NCBI GenBank assembly: GCA_024762925.1
Contig: JANTGM010000015.1
Coordinates: forward strand, 19,944-83,943
Source: Kofleriaceae bacterium
GTDB lineage: Bacteria; Myxococcota_A; Polyangia; Haliangiales; Haliangiaceae
Direction of reading: 5' to 3'
Length of the DNA stretch: 64,000 bases
The translations under genes were made by a program, and so were the position numbers. This document shows, piece by piece, positions 44,226-53,375 of this stretch (the first letter of the stretch is position 1; each line of letters begins with the position of its first letter). The notes under the pieces were generated by a model that worked only from the letters and a program-made list of their open reading frames with translations, was not told the DNA's origin and did not search any database.

Positions 44226-45029
44226 ATGAGAGTTCGGTGTATAAGCCTCGCCGTGAGCCAGTCAGGATCGAGCTACGCCACGCCACTAGTGACGCTTTTG
44301 GAGCGCCTCCGGGATGGAGAGGTGAGTGTGGAGGATGCTGCGAAAGCCCTCGCAGGACGCTCGAATGGGCAGGTCGAGAACATCGCAAGGCTAGACCACC
44401 TTCGAGAGCAGCGTGTTGGGGCACCAGAAATTGTCTATGGCGAGGGCAAGACCGCAGAGCAGATCGCGACTCTCATGGCGGCTCTTGCGGGTGATGGTAG
44501 CGGGGCGCTGGCAACACGTGTCGATGCTGAGAAGGCAGAACACGTGCTGCGCTCTTTGGAGCAGTGCGAGTACAACGCAACCGCTAGAACGCTCGAAATC
44601 GCCGCCATTTCGCCACGGCCTTTGGGGCGCGGCGAAGTGGGAGTCGTTTGTGCGGGCACCAGTGACATTCCCGTTGCCGAAGAGGCTGCGGTCTGCCTGC
44701 GGTTCTTGGGGCATGAGGTAATCGAGATTCGCGATGTCGGAGTTGCTGGCTTACACCGGCTCTTGAACGTCTTGCCCGAGCTTCAGAAATGTTCGGTTCT
44801 CGTTGTCGCCGCTGGCATGGAGGGAGCGCTGCCCACCGTCATTGCGGGACTATTGCCACAACCGATTGTCGCCGTTCCTACCAGCGTTGGCTATGGCGTC
44901 TCAAGCGGTGGCTTCGCCGCGTTGGCAGGCATGCTCAGCAGCTGCGCTCCTGGACTCTCGGTCGTGAATATTGACAATGGCGTCGGGGCCGCAATGGTCG
45001 CTGCGCGGATTAACAGAGGAGAGGTATGA
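44226..45029 (+). CDS. larB: LarB, nickel-pincer cofactor biosynthesis
   Basis: A 267-residue PurE-like enzyme that carboxylates nicotinic acid adenine dinucleotide in nickel-pincer nucleotide synthesis. Landmarks are APEIVYGEGKTAEQI, VGVVCAGTSDIPVAEEAAV and GMEGALPTVIAGLLPQPIVA. PTSVGYGVSSGGFAALAGML is the family C-terminal block. ATG at 44226 or GTG at 44253 (VSQSGSSYATPLVTLLERL) may be the start; neither has a clear ribosome binding site. It overlaps larC by 4 bases. Confidence 0.9.
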   Translation: MRVRCISLAVSQSGSSYATPLVTLLERLRDGEVSVEDAAKALAGRSNGQVENIARLDHLREQRVGAPEIVYGEGKTAEQIATLMAALAGDGSGALATRVDAEKAEHVLRSLEQCEYNATARTLEIAAISPRPLGRGEVGVVCAGTSDIPVAEEAAVCLRFLGHEVIEIRDVGVAGLHRLLNVLPELQKCSVLVVAAGMEGALPTVIAGLLPQPIVAVPTSVGYGVSSGGFAALAGMLSSCAPGLSVVNIDNGVGAAMVAARINRGEV

Positions 45030-46276
45030 GTATTCGCGGCAGGCACCTGCATTTTGATTGCGCTAGCGGAATCGCTGGGGACATGTGCATGGGCGCGCTC
45101 ATCGACGCTGGCGTACCTCCGAAGGTCATAGAAGCAGCCATTGCAGCGGTGGGACTCGGCGACGATCGCTTGCGCGTCGAGTCCGCTGTCAAATCGGGCA
45201 TCGCTTCGACAAATGTCTGGGTGCGGTGCGAAGAGGGGCAAACCTCTTCCCACGGCCATTGGGGGCTGCACGACCACGCGGAGGAACACAGCGGCGAACA
45301 CGACCATCATCATTATTCTGAGATCCGTGAGCGTATTGAGAATTCGCAACTTGATGCTGCCGTCATCAAACTGAGCATTTCGATGTTTGAGAAACTGGCG
45401 GTTGCCGAGGCGAAAATGCACGGGCTCTCGCTCGAGACGGTCGCCTTCCACGAGGTAGGTGCTGTCGATTCCATTGCCGATGTAGTTGGTTGCGCTGCGG
45501 CCCTGCATTGGCTCGCTCCCTCTTCTGTGAGCTGCAGCCCTGTTGCAATGGGCAAAGGCACTGTCAATTGCGCGCACGGGATTCTCCCTGTGCCTTCACC
45601 GGCAGCTGTAGAGATTCTGCGGCTGGCAAAAGCCCCGATTACTGATGGCGGACTCGCGATCGAGCTTTGCACTCCAACCGGAGCAGCAGTCCTTGCGACA
45701 GTCGTGACACAATGGGGAGCCATGCCCGAGATGGTGCCGCTTGTGATCGGCTACGGCGCAGGCGATCTTGACCTTCCCGATCGTCCCAACGTCGTGCGCG
45801 CAATGATTGGGGAAACGACCTCTGTGCAAGCGGGAGATACCGTCGTCGAGATCAGCGCCAATGTCGATGACATGAGCCCAGAGCTCTGCGACTACGCGAT
45901 GACCCAAATGATGCGTGCGGGCGCCCTCGATGTTTGGTGGACTCCTATCACCATGAAAAAGGGCAGGCCCGCACTTGGGCTCGGGGTCCTTTGCGAAGAG
46001 GCCACCAAGGATGCCGTGGTTGCGGTTCTCTTTCGCGAGACGACCTCGATTGGCTTGCGCTATCGAAGCGTGAGACGGACCATTCTCGAGCGAAGCATGG
46101 GCGAGGTGAAGACGCGCTTTGGCCCGGTTGCTGTGAAGATCGCGCGCCACGAGGGTCGCATTGTCAATATTGCACCAGAGTTCGAGCAGTGCCGGCAATT
46201 GGCGCAATCCACCGATGCCGCTCTCAAAGACGTCTATGCATCGGCGATAGCTGCTGCGGAAATCGCACTTCGCTGA
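45026..46276 (+). CDS. larC: LarC, nickel insertion for the nickel-pincer cofactor
   Basis: A 416-residue protein containing both parts of LarC in one frame. Landmarks are HFDCASGIAGDMCMGALIDA at the start, FHEVGAVDSIADVVGCAAAL, MGKGTVNCAHGILPVPSP and the C-terminal ANVDDMSPELCDYAMTQMM. A His-rich insert, HGHWGLHDHAEEHSGEHDHH, lies near residues 72-92 and may bind nickel. LarC is the cyclometallase that installs Ni. No programmed frameshift is needed here, unlike in Lactobacillus. LarA and LarE are not in this window. Confidence 0.92.
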   Translation: MSIRGRHLHFDCASGIAGDMCMGALIDAGVPPKVIEAAIAAVGLGDDRLRVESAVKSGIASTNVWVRCEEGQTSSHGHWGLHDHAEEHSGEHDHHHYSEIRERIENSQLDAAVIKLSISMFEKLAVAEAKMHGLSLETVAFHEVGAVDSIADVVGCAAALHWLAPSSVSCSPVAMGKGTVNCAHGILPVPSPAAVEILRLAKAPITDGGLAIELCTPTGAAVLATVVTQWGAMPEMVPLVIGYGAGDLDLPDRPNVVRAMIGETTSVQAGDTVVEISANVDDMSPELCDYAMTQMMRAGALDVWWTPITMKKGRPALGLGVLCEEATKDAVVAVLFRETTSIGLRYRSVRRTILERSMGEVKTRFGPVAVKIARHEGRIVNIAPEFEQCRQLAQSTDAALKDVYASAIAAAEIALR

Positions 46277-46300
46277 GCGTGATAAAGTAGCCCTCGCACT

Positions 46301-48424
46301 ATGCCTTCGGATCTTGCCATCGCTGTTCTGGCTTCGGAGGCCCAGATTCGTCAAACGCTCACAAGCCAATTGGTCGCCGCGGGGCTGGCAGGCGCCTATG
46401 CCTCGGAAGGCCATGAGATAGGACCCAAGCCAGATGTGTTCTTGTTGGCAGGGCAGGACCGTCACAACTTTCTCGATTCCCTTCACAAGCAGGCAGGCGG
46501 TGTGAAGGCGGCCTTGGTGATTGCATGTGAACCCACTGAGGACGCCGCGGGCTTTCTGGCTCTTGGGGCGGATGACATTTTGTGGCTCGATAGCGGGCAC
46601 CAAGCGACACTCTTGCGAATTGAGCTGGCCGCGGAGCAAGCCAAAAAGCGGTGCTCGTACGACGAGTTGCAGAAATTTCACACGGCCCTGTTGGGAATGC
46701 GGGCCCTCATCGCAGAGCGAGGTGATGGCGCCGATGTACTAAGAGAAATTCTCTTGACCGCCGCACGATTGCTGGGCTTCGAGCGCGCATCGATGATGGC
46801 TCACGTCGAGTCGTCGAGCGCGGCCTACGTGATCGCCGCAACCGATGACCCTACTCTTTCGCAGTTCGAGTTGGCCATCGAGGACTACCCTGAAGTTGGC
46901 GAGGCAATTCGCAGAGGCACTCCTTTGTGTATCGACGATGTGAGACGCAATCCAACAACGGAGGCCATCTCCGAAGATCTCGTACGCCGTGGAGTCGTCG
47001 CAATTGCAGTGTACCCAGTGGCCTGGAAGGGGCGCTCGATGGGGGCTCTGTTGTTTCGAAAGAGCACATCTGGCGTCTCGCATCTAACCGCACATGCACA
47101 GGACTTCGGAACTCTTCTGGCCGCGCAACTCGCATCGCAATTGCGCGACTCAAGCCTCTTTGACCGCCTCCGAGATCAAACGCGCAGGTTGACCAGAGCG
47201 GGCTTTGAGGCCGAGCGCAGAGCGAGGAGTCTGGATTCGCTGAGCGAGTACTTTGAAGCATCGTCGGAGGGCGTTTTTGTCGTCGACAAGGACGGCAAGC
47301 TCATCTACGTAAATGGGACCGCCGAGCGTCTCACGGGCTTCGCCCGGGATGCGCTTTTGGGGACAAACGTCTCTGAGCACATGCCAGAAGAAGACGGCAA
47401 GACCATTGCTGCGGTGATGGATCTTGTTTTCGATGGCAACAACATCAAGCCCCATGACATGCAACTTCGAACCACGAGTGAGTTCGTGACCGTATGCGTG
47501 ACGACATCAACTGTGTTGGGAAAACACGGGGCCGTGATTCTCTCCTTTCGGGATGTGACGCAAGAGAGGTCCCTCGAGGCGCAACTGCACCATTCCAGCG
47601 AGTTCCTTTCAAACCTCGTCGACTCTGCTGTCGACGCGATTATCGCGGTAGACATGAAAGGGCGTGTGATTGTCTTCAACAAGGGAGCGGAGCAGCTCTT
47701 TGGCTATGATGCCGCTGAGGTCGTCGGCAACTTTAAGGTCACGAGCCTGTATCCCGAGGGAGTCGCCCGTCAGGTCATGCGGATGTTGCGTTCCGAAGGC
47801 TACGGAGGGATAGGACGCCTTGAACAAGTGCGCCGAGAAGTGCTGGTCAACACCGGTGAGATGGTGCCGGTGAACATGACGGCGGCAATCATCTATCAGG
47901 CAGGGCGTGAGGTGGCGACTGTAGGTATCTTCAGTGACTTGCGCGATCGCATTCGCATCGAGCAGCGCCTACTGGTCGCTCAGGAACAGCTCAAGGATCA
48001 GGAGCAACGGAGCCTACTCGCTGGACTCGCTGGCGCCGCAGCTCACGAACTCAATCAGCCGCTCACTTCGATCATTGGCTATGCCCAGCTGATTGAGCGC
48101 ATTGCCGACCTACCCGAAAAACACCTGCGCTACACCCAGACGATTGTCGATGAAGCCGAGCGAATGGCCGAAATCGTAAAGAAAATCGGAAGGATAACGC
48201 ACTACGAGACGGTGGAATACGTGGGGTCTGCGAGCATCGTTGATCTCGATCGATCCGTAGAAGCCTCAGAATCTGCCCCTGTGCCGGCTGTCTTGCTCAC
48301 CGATGATGGAGATACTACGGCGCAAATAAGCCTCGAACAGATTGCCGATTCTTATGAGGAGGAAATGCGCGAGGCGGGCTCCGACCCTGTGCGACAATCC
48401 GAAAAAGACCGCGAAGGCCGATAG
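46301..48424 (+). CDS. histidine-kinase-like protein with HisKA but no ATPase domain
   Basis: A 707-residue cytoplasmic protein. An N-terminal receiver-like part (residues 1-110) is degenerate and lacks the acidic pair and acceptor Asp. A GAF domain (about 130-285) and two PAS domains (about 305-415 and 425-545; FEASSEGVFVVDKDGKLIYV; LVDSAVDAIIAVDMKGRVIV) follow. HisKA has His582 in GAAAHELNQPLTSIIGYAQL. After it come only about 80 residues of acidic tail, with no N, G1 or G2 boxes. It therefore cannot phosphorylate itself. The next gene, 5 bases later, is a complete GAF-PAS-HisKA-ATPase kinase that could act in trans. Confidence 0.85.
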   Translation: MPSDLAIAVLASEAQIRQTLTSQLVAAGLAGAYASEGHEIGPKPDVFLLAGQDRHNFLDSLHKQAGGVKAALVIACEPTEDAAGFLALGADDILWLDSGHQATLLRIELAAEQAKKRCSYDELQKFHTALLGMRALIAERGDGADVLREILLTAARLLGFERASMMAHVESSSAAYVIAATDDPTLSQFELAIEDYPEVGEAIRRGTPLCIDDVRRNPTTEAISEDLVRRGVVAIAVYPVAWKGRSMGALLFRKSTSGVSHLTAHAQDFGTLLAAQLASQLRDSSLFDRLRDQTRRLTRAGFEAERRARSLDSLSEYFEASSEGVFVVDKDGKLIYVNGTAERLTGFARDALLGTNVSEHMPEEDGKTIAAVMDLVFDGNNIKPHDMQLRTTSEFVTVCVTTSTVLGKHGAVILSFRDVTQERSLEAQLHHSSEFLSNLVDSAVDAIIAVDMKGRVIVFNKGAEQLFGYDAAEVVGNFKVTSLYPEGVARQVMRMLRSEGYGGIGRLEQVRREVLVNTGEMVPVNMTAAIIYQAGREVATVGIFSDLRDRIRIEQRLLVAQEQLKDQEQRSLLAGLAGAAAHELNQPLTSIIGYAQLIERIADLPEKHLRYTQTIVDEAERMAEIVKKIGRITHYETVEYVGSASIVDLDRSVEASESAPVPAVLLTDDGDTTAQISLEQIADSYEEEMREAGSDPVRQSEKDREGR

Positions 48425-48429
48425 TACCG

Positions 48430-50067
48430 ATGGCAAGCAGTAACAAAGACAGTCTAGAGAGTCCAACTCCTGAGCAGATGCTCAAGGGAGTGCTGGAGTT
48501 TGGTCGGACGTTGTTCCTAGATCAAACCGAAGAGCAAACCGCTGAGAGCTTTGTCGCCCTGCTCGCAAAGCTCTTTCCCAAGCGTCTCTTCATGTTGCGG
48601 ATAGTGGACTTGCGAGGCGAAGAATCGGCTCGCGCTTACGGCGACCAAAGCCAGGCACGACGCGACCTAAACTCATCGCAGCTCCGTCTGCGTCAGAGTG
48701 CGATTGAGAAAACACACATAAAAGGAGCAGTCGCCAATAGCGCCATGCTTCGAGTTTCCGAGCGCTGGGACTCACCGTTTCGCGGTGTCGCCGATGGTTT
48801 TGCTCTGCCCCTGGCCATCGCTGGAGAACTCTATGGAGTGCTCGACGTTGGGTATCCACTCGGGTTTGATCAATCGAAGTCAGATGAGGAGTGCATTCTC
48901 CCGCTCGCCAATCAACTCTCGAGCGCTTTGCGCAACGAGCGGCTCTACCACGACACGAAGAGTCTTCGCGACTATCAGTCTCGACTCATTGAACACGCAA
49001 GTGCGCTCATCCTAGGCATTGATAGCAACTGGCGAATTCGCGTTTGCAACAAGGCGCTCTCCGACCGCATCGGAATGAGCAGCTCTGAGCTAATCGGCAA
49101 GGACCTGCGAGACCACTTTCCTGTCACAGACCGCAACCAACTCGCCAAGGTGTTTGCCGATGGCATGCTAGGCAATGATGGCGCCAATGGTGAGTCGCAA
49201 CTCATCGCTCAGTCCGGCCGCACTGTCGAAGTTGTTTGGCGGGTCGCTTCGATTCGAAGTCGAGGGGCTGTTCAGGCCGTGGTTGCTGTGGGGCAAGATC
49301 AAACCGTACTTAGCGATTTGCAGAAGCAACTGGTGCATGCAGAGAAACTCTCAACCCTCGGGCAGATCGCCGCTGGTGTTGTGCACGAACTCAACAATCC
49401 GCTCACTGCCATCGGGGTCTACTCAGACTTTCTCTTGCGAAAGGCCGAGAGGAGTGTGGCTTCGGAATCAGGAGCGTTCGACGGCGACGACTTGAGCAAA
49501 CTTCGCACCATTGCTGAAGGCGCCGAGCGCATTAAGTCATTCACGCGAGATCTGATTCAGTACGCGAGGCCGTCAGCTGGCGAGCCTGAGCGCCTGTCGA
49601 TGAATCAGGTGATCAACCAATCCCTCACGTTCTGCGAGCACCTCTTTAGCAAGTCGGGGGTTCGCCTTGAGCGCAATCTGGATCAGAGCATTCCCGACAT
49701 CGAAGCTGTCCCAGGTCAGCTCGAACAGGTTGTCATCAATCTCATCACCAACGCCGTGCAAGCATGTCCATCTGGAACCTTGGTGCAGGTGAGCAGCTAC
49801 CTCGACGACGACTCCAGAGTGATCTTCTCAGTAAAAGACCAAGGACCAGGGATCTCTGACGAGGACAAGGCGCGAATCTTTGAACCGTTCTACACAACCA
49901 AGAGCAACGGCGAAGGAACCGGTCTGGGGTTGTGCATTGTGCGCAACATCATCGAAGACAACAGTGGCGAGTTGAGCTTGCATTCCACCCTTGGCCAGGG
50001 CGCAGAGTTCCGATGTGCGGTACCGATGTTTGCTCCCTCCGAAGTCGCGTCCCCTAAGATCTCTTAG
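48430..50067 (+). CDS. GAF-PAS sensor histidine kinase
   Basis: A 545-residue soluble kinase: GAF (about 20-175, ends DVGYPLGFDQSKSDEEC region), PAS (about 185-300, ILGIDSNWRIRVCNKALSDR), HisKA with His319 in AAGVVHELNNPLTAIGVYSD, and a full ATPase domain (NLITNAVQACPSG; KDQGPGISDEDKARIFEPFY; GEGTGLGLCIVRNII). It starts 5 bases after the ATPase-less kinase gene, so the pair may form a mixed complex. No response regulator is adjacent. Confidence 0.9.
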   Translation: MASSNKDSLESPTPEQMLKGVLEFGRTLFLDQTEEQTAESFVALLAKLFPKRLFMLRIVDLRGEESARAYGDQSQARRDLNSSQLRLRQSAIEKTHIKGAVANSAMLRVSERWDSPFRGVADGFALPLAIAGELYGVLDVGYPLGFDQSKSDEECILPLANQLSSALRNERLYHDTKSLRDYQSRLIEHASALILGIDSNWRIRVCNKALSDRIGMSSSELIGKDLRDHFPVTDRNQLAKVFADGMLGNDGANGESQLIAQSGRTVEVVWRVASIRSRGAVQAVVAVGQDQTVLSDLQKQLVHAEKLSTLGQIAAGVVHELNNPLTAIGVYSDFLLRKAERSVASESGAFDGDDLSKLRTIAEGAERIKSFTRDLIQYARPSAGEPERLSMNQVINQSLTFCEHLFSKSGVRLERNLDQSIPDIEAVPGQLEQVVINLITNAVQACPSGTLVQVSSYLDDDSRVIFSVKDQGPGISDEDKARIFEPFYTTKSNGEGTGLGLCIVRNIIEDNSGELSLHSTLGQGAEFRCAVPMFAPSEVASPKIS

Positions 50068-50177
50068 ACGATCTCTGAAGCGCTCGCCGATCTCCAAGTG
50101 ATCTCAATTGCTGGGATTGCTGTGCTCACGATGCAGAATACTGGTTCCGGATTGACGCTCCTGCTAGTGTGGCGCGC

Positions 50178-50468
50178 ATGAAGCCCAAGGAGATGCTCGC
50201 TGAGCTCGAAAGTGCAGCTCAGTCAATCGATGTTAAAGTGAGCTACGAATCGATCGCTTCATCCATGATGCGCGGTGGGCTATGCAAGGTCAAAGGGCAA
50301 TATCGGGTCATCATCGACAAGCGACTCAACGCCGAGGAGCGCGCCAATACCCTGGCCGAGTCTCTTGCGCGATTCGACTTCTCGGGGCTCGAGGCAATTG
50401 GCGCAAGTGCACGCTCCTTGCTCGACTACTACGCGGTTCGCAGTCAGCGAGTCGCGGCTTCGGGCTAG
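50178..50468 (+). CDS. small conserved-looking protein, function unknown
   Basis: A 96-residue protein from the ATG at 50178. Recurrent landmarks are MKPKEMLAELESAAQSIDVK, GGLCKVKGQYRVIIDKRLN and a C-terminal helix (SLARFDFSGLEAIGASARSL). The pattern resembles short uncharacterised proteins of myxobacteria that lie near chaperone or kinase genes. No signal peptide or catalytic motif. The following lipoprotein gene starts 15 bases later. Confidence 0.7.
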   Translation: MKPKEMLAELESAAQSIDVKVSYESIASSMMRGGLCKVKGQYRVIIDKRLNAEERANTLAESLARFDFSGLEAIGASARSLLDYYAVRSQRVAASG

Positions 50469-50482
50469 CTCGGCGAGCGTCC

Positions 50483-51154
50483 ATGAAACCTCGTTCGCTC
50501 TTTGGGCTCGCCCCTTGGCTAGTGCTGGTCACGCTGCTCTTGACCGCATGCGAGAAGGATACGTGGAAGCCAAAGGAAGCGGATCGCAAGCAAATTGTGG
50601 TTCACGGTGAACTCATGACGCTCCACACCGGAAGCGTCGGAACAGGGGAGTTTGAAGGGAATGCGACCTATGTCCTCGTGGACGCTTCAAACCCGGGCAA
50701 GCTCGATCTCGCAGTGACACTGGGCGGTAGCTTTCTCGATGCCGAGGGAAACGAAGTGGGGGCGATTCATCGTCAGTCGCTGCGCATCCCCGCTGGTGGC
50801 ACGCGAACCTTTGCCCTTGTGGATGAGGAGCAGAGTACGCACGAGGACGCGAGCGGTGCAACGATCGAAGTTTCGAGCGCGGTGCAACTCGACTACCCCG
50901 AGCAGATCATCATCACGGATCTAAACGAGTACGAGGACAACGGCCGAATCGTGGTTGCTGGTTACGTCAAGAACACCGTAAATCGCATAGGGAAAGCTCT
51001 GGTCTTCGCAACCTTCTACAATAAGGAAGGCAAGCCAATGGAGAGGCCGTCTACCGTATTTCGCCTTGAACGCAATGCCCGCCGGGGGGTGCAGTTCGTC
51101 GGCCCAGCTGGCTCGGTTCGAGCGACGCTGTCAGTGGGGGACATTGTTTATTAG
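50483..51154 (+). CDS. FxLYD-like lipoprotein
   Basis: A 223-residue lipoprotein with a signal peptide and lipobox (LLTAC). The body is beta-rich; the C-terminal part (RIVVAGYVKNTVNRIGKALV, FATFYNKEGKPMERPSTVF) resembles FxLYD domains. No enzyme motif. It overlaps the next lipoprotein by about 11 bases if that gene starts at 51144. Confidence 0.75.
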   Translation: MKPRSLFGLAPWLVLVTLLLTACEKDTWKPKEADRKQIVVHGELMTLHTGSVGTGEFEGNATYVLVDASNPGKLDLAVTLGGSFLDAEGNEVGAIHRQSLRIPAGGTRTFALVDEEQSTHEDASGATIEVSSAVQLDYPEQIIITDLNEYEDNGRIVVAGYVKNTVNRIGKALVFATFYNKEGKPMERPSTVFRLERNARRGVQFVGPAGSVRATLSVGDIVY

Positions 51155-52568
51155 GCAAACAGGAAGCCGGTTTGCATGCGCACTACTTGCTGTCGTCGGC
51201 ATGAGTGCTGGCTGCGGCCCCAAATCGGGACCAGTGAACGGGGGCGAGGCCAGCAAAGGAGCCACTCCAAGGCCGGCTGTGGAACAACAGCTGCCCCTTC
51301 TTCGTTGGGTCCCTGCAGACGCCGAAATAGTGATCGTCGCCGAGAGTCTCAGCGCATTAGAAAAACTCTCAGCCGTGGTTGAGCCGTTGGCTGCGGCAAT
51401 AGGGCTTTCATCACAAGACCTCTTCTCCAGCCCATGGCTTCGACAAGGAATTGAGCCCGCGGGCGATGTGCTGCTGTTTACCCGAGGTGAGGACATTACC
51501 CTCGTCGCGACGCAAACAGCCGAAGCGATTTCGAATCCGGCAGCCCTTCATGCCGCTTGGACGCCACTTAAGACGTCGGCCAAAGCTGCAGCTGTGACGT
51601 GGCATATGCGAGGCTCTGATGCGTCGGGGGACTGGCTCGAGGCCATGCAAGCTGCCGCCGACGCGACCGGGTTTTCATCCGATCCTGCTGCAGTGCAGAG
51701 TTTGGTTGGCGAGGGGGATGCGGCAATCCGCGGTCACTTGCCCCTACTTCCCCTGCTTGCCAGTGCCGTTGGAGGCGAAGAGTTTCTCAGCTGTCTGCCG
51801 CTCTTGCGCGCTGTCAAGGGCCTGCGTCTGGAGGCCCGACTCCAGCCGGACGGAACGGCGAAGGCAATCCTCGAAGTGCCACTTTCCGCATCGGACCGCG
51901 CTGGCATCGTCGGAGTGTTGGGGCCAGGGGCGAGGCCTGGTCTCATCGCCCTGCGAGAGACCGAGGCAGCACACCTCTCATTGGGCATTGACTTGCCGAA
52001 GGCCGCTGCAGCATTTCGCGAGAACTCGTGTCCCGAACTTGCGTATGAGATCGATGAGATTTTGGGGCGCATGCCAATGAGTCCGCCGCCTCGCGCTTTT
52101 CACGCCGTTGGTACACGTCTAAGTACGAGCGATCTGGGCGGCTCCATCGCGTTGCAAGTCCCGCTTCGCAGCAAACGCTTCATCGCCAATCAGCTTGATC
52201 GTATTCCCGGCCGGTCGTTCTTCGAGTCAAGCATTCGCGTGGACGGGCATTCGGTCAAGAAGCTCTCCATACCAACCATGTCCTCGATCTACTATCAGTT
52301 AAGCGATAGCCAGTTTCTCTTTGCGACCAAGCGGGCCTTGATGAGTGCCATCGTGGCACCGAGCGCAGCACCAAATCGCGAGGTCGCAGCGATGGGGCTT
52401 TGGCCAGCCCGCTTCCCACAGTTGCGTCAATTGTTGCGTGGTGCTGCTTCCAGTCACGAGCTCGCCGACCAGTGGCACGATCTCTTGCTGCTCTTCGAGT
52501 CGGCCAGATTGACGATTGGTCTCGGTGACTCGATGATTGTCGAGTTGTCAGTTCGGCCTGCTCGCTAG
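51144..52568 (+). CDS. lipoprotein of unknown function
   Basis: About 474 residues if the start is the TTG at 51144. The signal region ends at CALLAVVGMSAGC. The body repeats a similar strand/helix layout in two halves (VPADAEIVIVAESLSALEKL; IALQVPLRSKRFIANQLDRI), like proteins that score or sense in the envelope, but no family is recognised. The frame is open upstream to 51066, overlapping the previous gene. It is followed by an ABC exporter, which might be related. Confidence 0.65.
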   Translation: MFIRQTGSRFACALLAVVGMSAGCGPKSGPVNGGEASKGATPRPAVEQQLPLLRWVPADAEIVIVAESLSALEKLSAVVEPLAAAIGLSSQDLFSSPWLRQGIEPAGDVLLFTRGEDITLVATQTAEAISNPAALHAAWTPLKTSAKAAAVTWHMRGSDASGDWLEAMQAAADATGFSSDPAAVQSLVGEGDAAIRGHLPLLPLLASAVGGEEFLSCLPLLRAVKGLRLEARLQPDGTAKAILEVPLSASDRAGIVGVLGPGARPGLIALRETEAAHLSLGIDLPKAAAAFRENSCPELAYEIDEILGRMPMSPPPRAFHAVGTRLSTSDLGGSIALQVPLRSKRFIANQLDRIPGRSFFESSIRVDGHSVKKLSIPTMSSIYYQLSDSQFLFATKRALMSAIVAPSAAPNREVAAMGLWPARFPQLRQLLRGAASSHELADQWHDLLLLFESARLTIGLGDSMIVELSVRPAR

Positions 52569-52619
52569 TCGGCGTCACCGCACAACTCAAGCTTGGTCCT
52601 GTGGTACGGTTCGTGCGCT

Positions 52620-53375
52620 GTGCCACCTGAAGCCTCTGAAACGGTCATTTCTGTACGCGACGTGCACAAGTCCTACGGTAAGGGCCAGGCGACAACGGCT
52701 GTGCTGCGTGGGGTTTCCCTCGAGATCAAACAGGGCGAGATTGTCGCGCTGATCGGGCAGAGTGGCTCCGGTAAGTCAACGCTACTCAATATCATCGGCA
52801 GCCTCGACACCTGGGACAAAGGAAGCGTTGAGGTCATGGGCATCGACTTCTCCAAGGCGCGAGAGAGCGAGCTTGCTGCCATGCGAAACGAGAAGGTCGG
52901 CTTTGTCTTCCAGTCGTTCAATCTTCTCGAACACCTCACGTGCATCGAGAACGTCATTCTCCCAGCCTCGTTTACGAGCATCAAGGAGAACGATGCCCGA
53001 GAGCAGGGCATGGAGGCGCTCAGACGCGTTGGCTTGGGCGAGCTCGCCCACCGGCCTCCTGGTGAACTCAGCGGCGGACAAAAACAGCGTGTGGCAATCG
53101 CGCGAGCTCTCTACAACAAGCCGCAGCTCCTGCTTTGCGACGAGCCAACTGGCAATCTCGACTCGGAAACTGGCGAGAATGTGATCGAGTTTTTTGGGGA
53201 ACTCAACCGCGAAGATGGAGTGACGTTGCTTATCGTCACGCACGAAGAACGCCTCTCAAAATTTGCCCAGCGTGTGGTGCACATTCGAGATGGCATCATC
53301 CAAAGCGACGAGACTGGCGTTTCAGGAGAATCAAAGACAAATTCTGATTCTGTGGGAGAGGAGAAGGTCTCATGA
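52620..53375 (+). CDS. MacB/LolD-type ABC transporter ATP-binding protein
   Basis: A 251-residue ATPase from GTG 52620 (VPPEASETVISVRDVHKSYG). Walker A is LIGQSGSGKSTLLNIIGSLD, Q-loop FVFQSFNLLEHLT, signature LSGGQKQRVAIARAL, Walker B LLLCDEPTGNLDSETG and H-loop VTHEE. The pattern is typical of the MacB/LolD/FtsE branch, which works with FtsX-fold permeases. Its stop overlaps the permease start by 4 bases. Confidence 0.92.
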   Translation: MPPEASETVISVRDVHKSYGKGQATTAVLRGVSLEIKQGEIVALIGQSGSGKSTLLNIIGSLDTWDKGSVEVMGIDFSKARESELAAMRNEKVGFVFQSFNLLEHLTCIENVILPASFTSIKENDAREQGMEALRRVGLGELAHRPPGELSGGQKQRVAIARALYNKPQLLLCDEPTGNLDSETGENVIEFFGELNREDGVTLLIVTHEERLSKFAQRVVHIRDGIIQSDETGVSGESKTNSDSVGEEKVS

